Shown here: positions 60,930-64,000 of the stretch, piece by piece | How the letters are laid out: the number at the start of each line of letters is the position of its first letter | Position numbering within the stretch: position 1 is the stretch's first letter | Assembly: GCA_916700875.1 (NCBI GenBank) | Contig: CAKAKS010000004.1 | Coordinates: 16,789,444 to 16,853,443 of the forward strand | Length of the DNA stretch: 64,000 nucleotides | Direction of reading: 5' to 3' | Source of the DNA: Sebastes aleutianus | Lineage: Eukaryota > Chordata > Actinopteri > Perciformes > Sebastidae | Made by a program: the position numbers and the translations under genes | Notes under the pieces: model-generated | What the model was told of the DNA's origin: nothing | The model's database searches: none | The model's input: only the letters and a program-made list of their open reading frames with translations

Positions 60930-61250
60930 TAATACAGTCAATGATTTCAAATTAGCAATAAGCCATCGCCCCGGTGAACACAACGCTGTTCTTATTATAA
61001 ATCAGATCTCACAGGACTTATTAAAGCAGAAGGAGGAAGCTCCAACTTCACTAATTGGCGCAATGATTTTTTTTTAAATAAGTGTGTGTGATTCCTTCTT
61101 CGCCGATTGCAGTGAATAAAGACACTCTGGGTTGTTAGAAACTGAATCAATAATGTAGAGCACTGCTGTGTCTTTATTGCATATCTGGGGAGCTACCGAT
61201 TCATAAAAAACAACACATTACATTATGGGGTTTGCTTGCCCAGGGGTTTG
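60930..61250. promoter_or_regulatory. Candidate conserved non-coding element
   Basis: Complex repeat-free sequence with GATTTCAAATTAGCAATAAG, CTTCACTAATTGGCGC and GAAACTGAATCAATAATG. Texture-based call. Confidence 0.33.
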
Positions 61251-61562
61251 GGTTATTGAAATAAAAAAAAAAAAATGTCTAACATCAAAAGGCTTTTGTA
61301 AATATGTCTGTTAATTTGTTGATGCGTGCTTCAACAAAAATGATTAACTTAAGATGTGAAGTTATTAAGATGTGATTCTTAGTTGCTGACATGTTGTTAA
61401 TCACAGCAGTGTCTTTCTGTAGGAACACTTGAGCTAAAATTGCATCAAATATTTAAAATGAAATAATTATCAAAGCTATACTGTAGACCCTGGGATAAGT
61501 GAATATAATGACAACAGTTAATTCAAAAATACAATACATTAACAAATTAACAACCTATTAGC

Positions 61563-61897
61563 TGCGGCAGCTAACAATTATTTTCATTGTTGATTAATTT
61601 GTTGATTATTTTCTCGATTAATCAATTAGTTGTTTGGTCTATAAAACGTCAGAAAATGTTTCAGTGTTTCCCAAAACCCCAAATAACGTCCTCAAATGTC
61701 TTGTTTTGTCCATAACTCAAAGATATTCAGTTTACTGTCATAGAGGAGTAAAGAAACCAGAAAATAATCATATTCAAGAAGCTGGAATCAGAGAATTTTG
61801 ACCTTTTTTCTTTTTAAAAAATGACTCAAACAGATTAATCGATTATCAAAATAGTTAATTTCATAGTTGAAAACGAATTGATTAATCGTTGCAGCTA
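61563..61897 (+). mobile_element. hAT-like MITE (GATTAAT family)
   Basis: The left end is TGCGGCAGCTAACAATTATT and the right end ATTGATTAATCGTTGCAGCT. The interior carries AACTCAAAGATATTCAGTTT, GAGGAGTAAAGAAACCAGAA and AATCGATTATCAAAATAGTT, all typical of a very abundant perciform element. Confidence 0.8.
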
Positions 61898-61929
61898 TTC
61901 ATCCTATCAATGTGTCATGATATCGTTTG

Positions 61930-61980
61930 GTTTTTAAATGTGTGTGTATGTGTGTATGTGTGTGTGTGCATGTGTGTGAG
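61930..61980 (+). repeat. (TG)n microsatellite, interrupted
   Basis: Alternating TG runs with TATG and CATG interruptions. Confidence 0.9.
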
Positions 61981-62290
61981 AACCCTGCCGGCCTGAAAAT
62001 CAGTTTGGGCTGTGAAATCCCTGTCAGTGCCCAGGGCTTAGACATTCTGATCTGCTTGGGAAAGCTGCTACACTAATAACTGGCATTCAACCGGAACGGT
62101 CACATTGTCTCACTGTAAATGTTCTATTCATTTTTCATACTGTCTCGCTCCCTCCCATATCTTCTCCGACTGAAATCAGCAGCGAGAAGATCATCACATC
62201 AGCTGCATAATCCCTCGTCTTTCCAATAGCAAATGGCTGCCAAAGAGGGTTGCTATTGAAAGAACAGTCAGACATTTTGGCGAACACTTT
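61981..62290. promoter_or_regulatory. Candidate conserved non-coding element
   Basis: Complex, repeat-free sequence with CTAATAACTGGCATTC and CAGCTGCATAATCCC. Moderate to weak support. Confidence 0.3.
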
Positions 62291-62659
62291 TGTTTTGCTG
62301 TCAAACCAATAGATGAGAAAAAGGAAGTGTTTATCCCAGATAGCAAAAAAGACTGGAAGCTACAGTTCGCTTAGTTGTGGAAAAAGTAAAAAGAAAAAAC
62401 TTCAAAAAACGGCAGCGCTGTCTTATTCATTTTATCTTGATATTTAAAAGATAATTATTTTAATATTTAGTATTTTTGTAGTTGTGACCATTGTTTCTAC
62501 AGGTTGTGAAAAAAGGAGTCAAATGAGGCAATAAACACAAACAAACCCCTAATTTAACCAAAATATGGAAGAGAAAGGAAAGCTGAGCGGAATAATTATT
62601 ACTTAAACTGTTGCATTAAAGACCTACTAACCTGGCTAAACTGTTGCTGAGGGGGAAAA

Positions 62660-62985
62660 AAATGGATACAGCATAGTACGCAATATTTTGTGTGGCAATA
62701 TTGTATTGATACATAAATGTCAAATATTGATCTTTTATAATATAAAATATTAACCTCTTAACAATTTGCCGAACCGCTGACAGGCCCAGTTGCTTTTCGG
62801 TCTTTCAGACGCTGTAGCGGTCTCAGTCTTAAAGCTAGAGTGAAGGTGCTGGTATTATATGAAACTAGAAAACCTAAGGGATAAATTGATACCAACCGTA
62901 ATCACAATAAGATCGTATCGTGACTTAAGTATTGTGATAATATCGTATCATGGGACCTCTGGTGATTCCCACCCCTTATAAACTG
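62660..62985. mobile_element. hAT-like element related to the 19838 copy
   Basis: It contains AAAGCTAGAGTGAAGGTGCT and TATATGAAACTAGAAAACCT, shared with 19838-20325. It ends with CGTATCATGGGACCTCTGGT and ATTCCCACCCCT, a typical right end for this family. The left end is diffuse. Confidence 0.6.
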
Positions 62986-64000
62986 TTGGTTTGTTTACAA
63001 CCAGTCTGATTGTCTGACCACTGTTTCTTGCCCTGTCGCTCTGTTTCCAGATAACAGCCTGGTGAAGTTATTATAACTCATAGAAAAGATGGCCAACGCC
63101 ACGAAGATAAATAATAAACTGGAATCATCCTTTTACATGTGTAAAAATAATAATGTCAAAGTCAGATATTGTGTGTGTTTTAGAAGCAAATGCATACCAA
63201 GCATCAAGCACATTTATCACACACAAAATGCTGTCTCATTATGGTTGTTAGGTTTGTAAGCTGCCGTACCTCTGCCTATCATGAACAAAGCCAAGGTAAT
63301 AGTGAACATATTGGGAGTTAGCTGCTAGCAAACACAATAGAAAATGGAAATAGTTATCTTATTTACTTGCTTAAAGGTATATTTTCCTCATTTTTGATGG
63401 AGCAGGGTTAACAGTTTCCTTTTGATTCTTAGTCTTCACACGTCATTCTCTTTAGACGTTGGGTCTGATCGCAAATATTCCAAAAACATTGGACTGTTCC
63501 TTTAAACCCTTTGGGCTATAAACCCACACATTTTGAAGATTTCACCATCAAATATTTGTACAGCTGTATACTGACAGATGCATAAGTTAACCAGCTACCA
63601 TCAAAATATCATTAACAATAATTGAAACTCTCTGTGGATCTGTGCCCTCTAGGTGTTGGGGCCGTCAGAGTCAGTTATGTAAAGGAGGACATGATGACAG
63701 TGGATGATGCGTGCGTGCGTGCGTGTGTGATAGTGTGTGTGAGAAAGGTGAGCGTGGTCGGTAGCTTGGACAGTTCGCGACCCAGCGGGGACATTGGCGC
63801 TCCGGCTGGGTAGGTAATGATATCAGATGCCACACTCCACAACAACAGGTGCCTTGGCACTGCCACCTTCTACCTCCACGCTGTGTCAATGACATCAACA
63901 CCGACCCACCGGTTAATTATAGATCACCAATCCCTCGCTCTTCACTGTTCAGCCATGAGAGGATCAGGAGGCTATGGGGGAGATGTTCTGTCGAAGCAGG
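62986..64000. other. Non-coding end of window
   Basis: A GTGCG/TGTG run lies near 63710-63740. The frames at 63622-63901 overlap on both strands and arise partly from this run. No gene is supported. Confidence 0.4.

Overview
The window looks like teleost (probably percomorph) genomic DNA. It is AT-rich and intron-containing, with many microsatellites and several short non-autonomous DNA transposons, LINE/SINE fragments and diverged repeats of kinds common in spiny-rayed fishes. The species cannot be named from the sequence alone.

Only one protein-coding gene is supported: the last coding exon of a Zic-family zinc-finger transcription factor at 2594-3039 (+), most likely zic4. It is preceded by the 3' part of an intron (1-2593) and followed by a roughly 1 kb 3' UTR ending near an AATAAA at 4062-4067. 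The exon encodes zinc fingers 4 and 5 and the complete C-terminus. Earlier exons, and in the usual vertebrate arrangement the head-to-head partner zic1, would lie to the left, outside the window.

From about 4.1 kb to 64 kb I find no gene. No open reading frame there carries a recognisable domain, and no tRNA or rRNA gene is visible. About 4.1-24 kb is repeat-rich: a CACTG-ended element, tandem duplications, a 62-bp minisatellite, a 135-bp minisatellite, a TTAA-flanked MITE and several hAT-like elements. About 24-41 kb is poor in recognisable mobile elements and contains blocks that read like conserved non-coding elements (homeodomain, SOX, POU and forkhead-like motifs in otherwise complex sequence). 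About 41-64 kb alternates such blocks with mobile elements, including a MITE beside or inside a LINE remnant and a SINE nested in a MITE.

The simplest reading is a developmental gene followed by its downstream regulatory desert. In medaka the region downstream of zic4 controls somite expression of zic1/zic4, and its disruption by a large transposon causes the Double anal fin phenotype, so the architecture of this desert matters. The most unusual local features are a tandem array that starts inside the zic4 stop-codon region and continues through the 3' UTR, and a duplicated block just upstream of the splice acceptor. I see no new enzymatic or defence system. All regulatory-block calls are judgement from sequence texture and need cross-species alignment.
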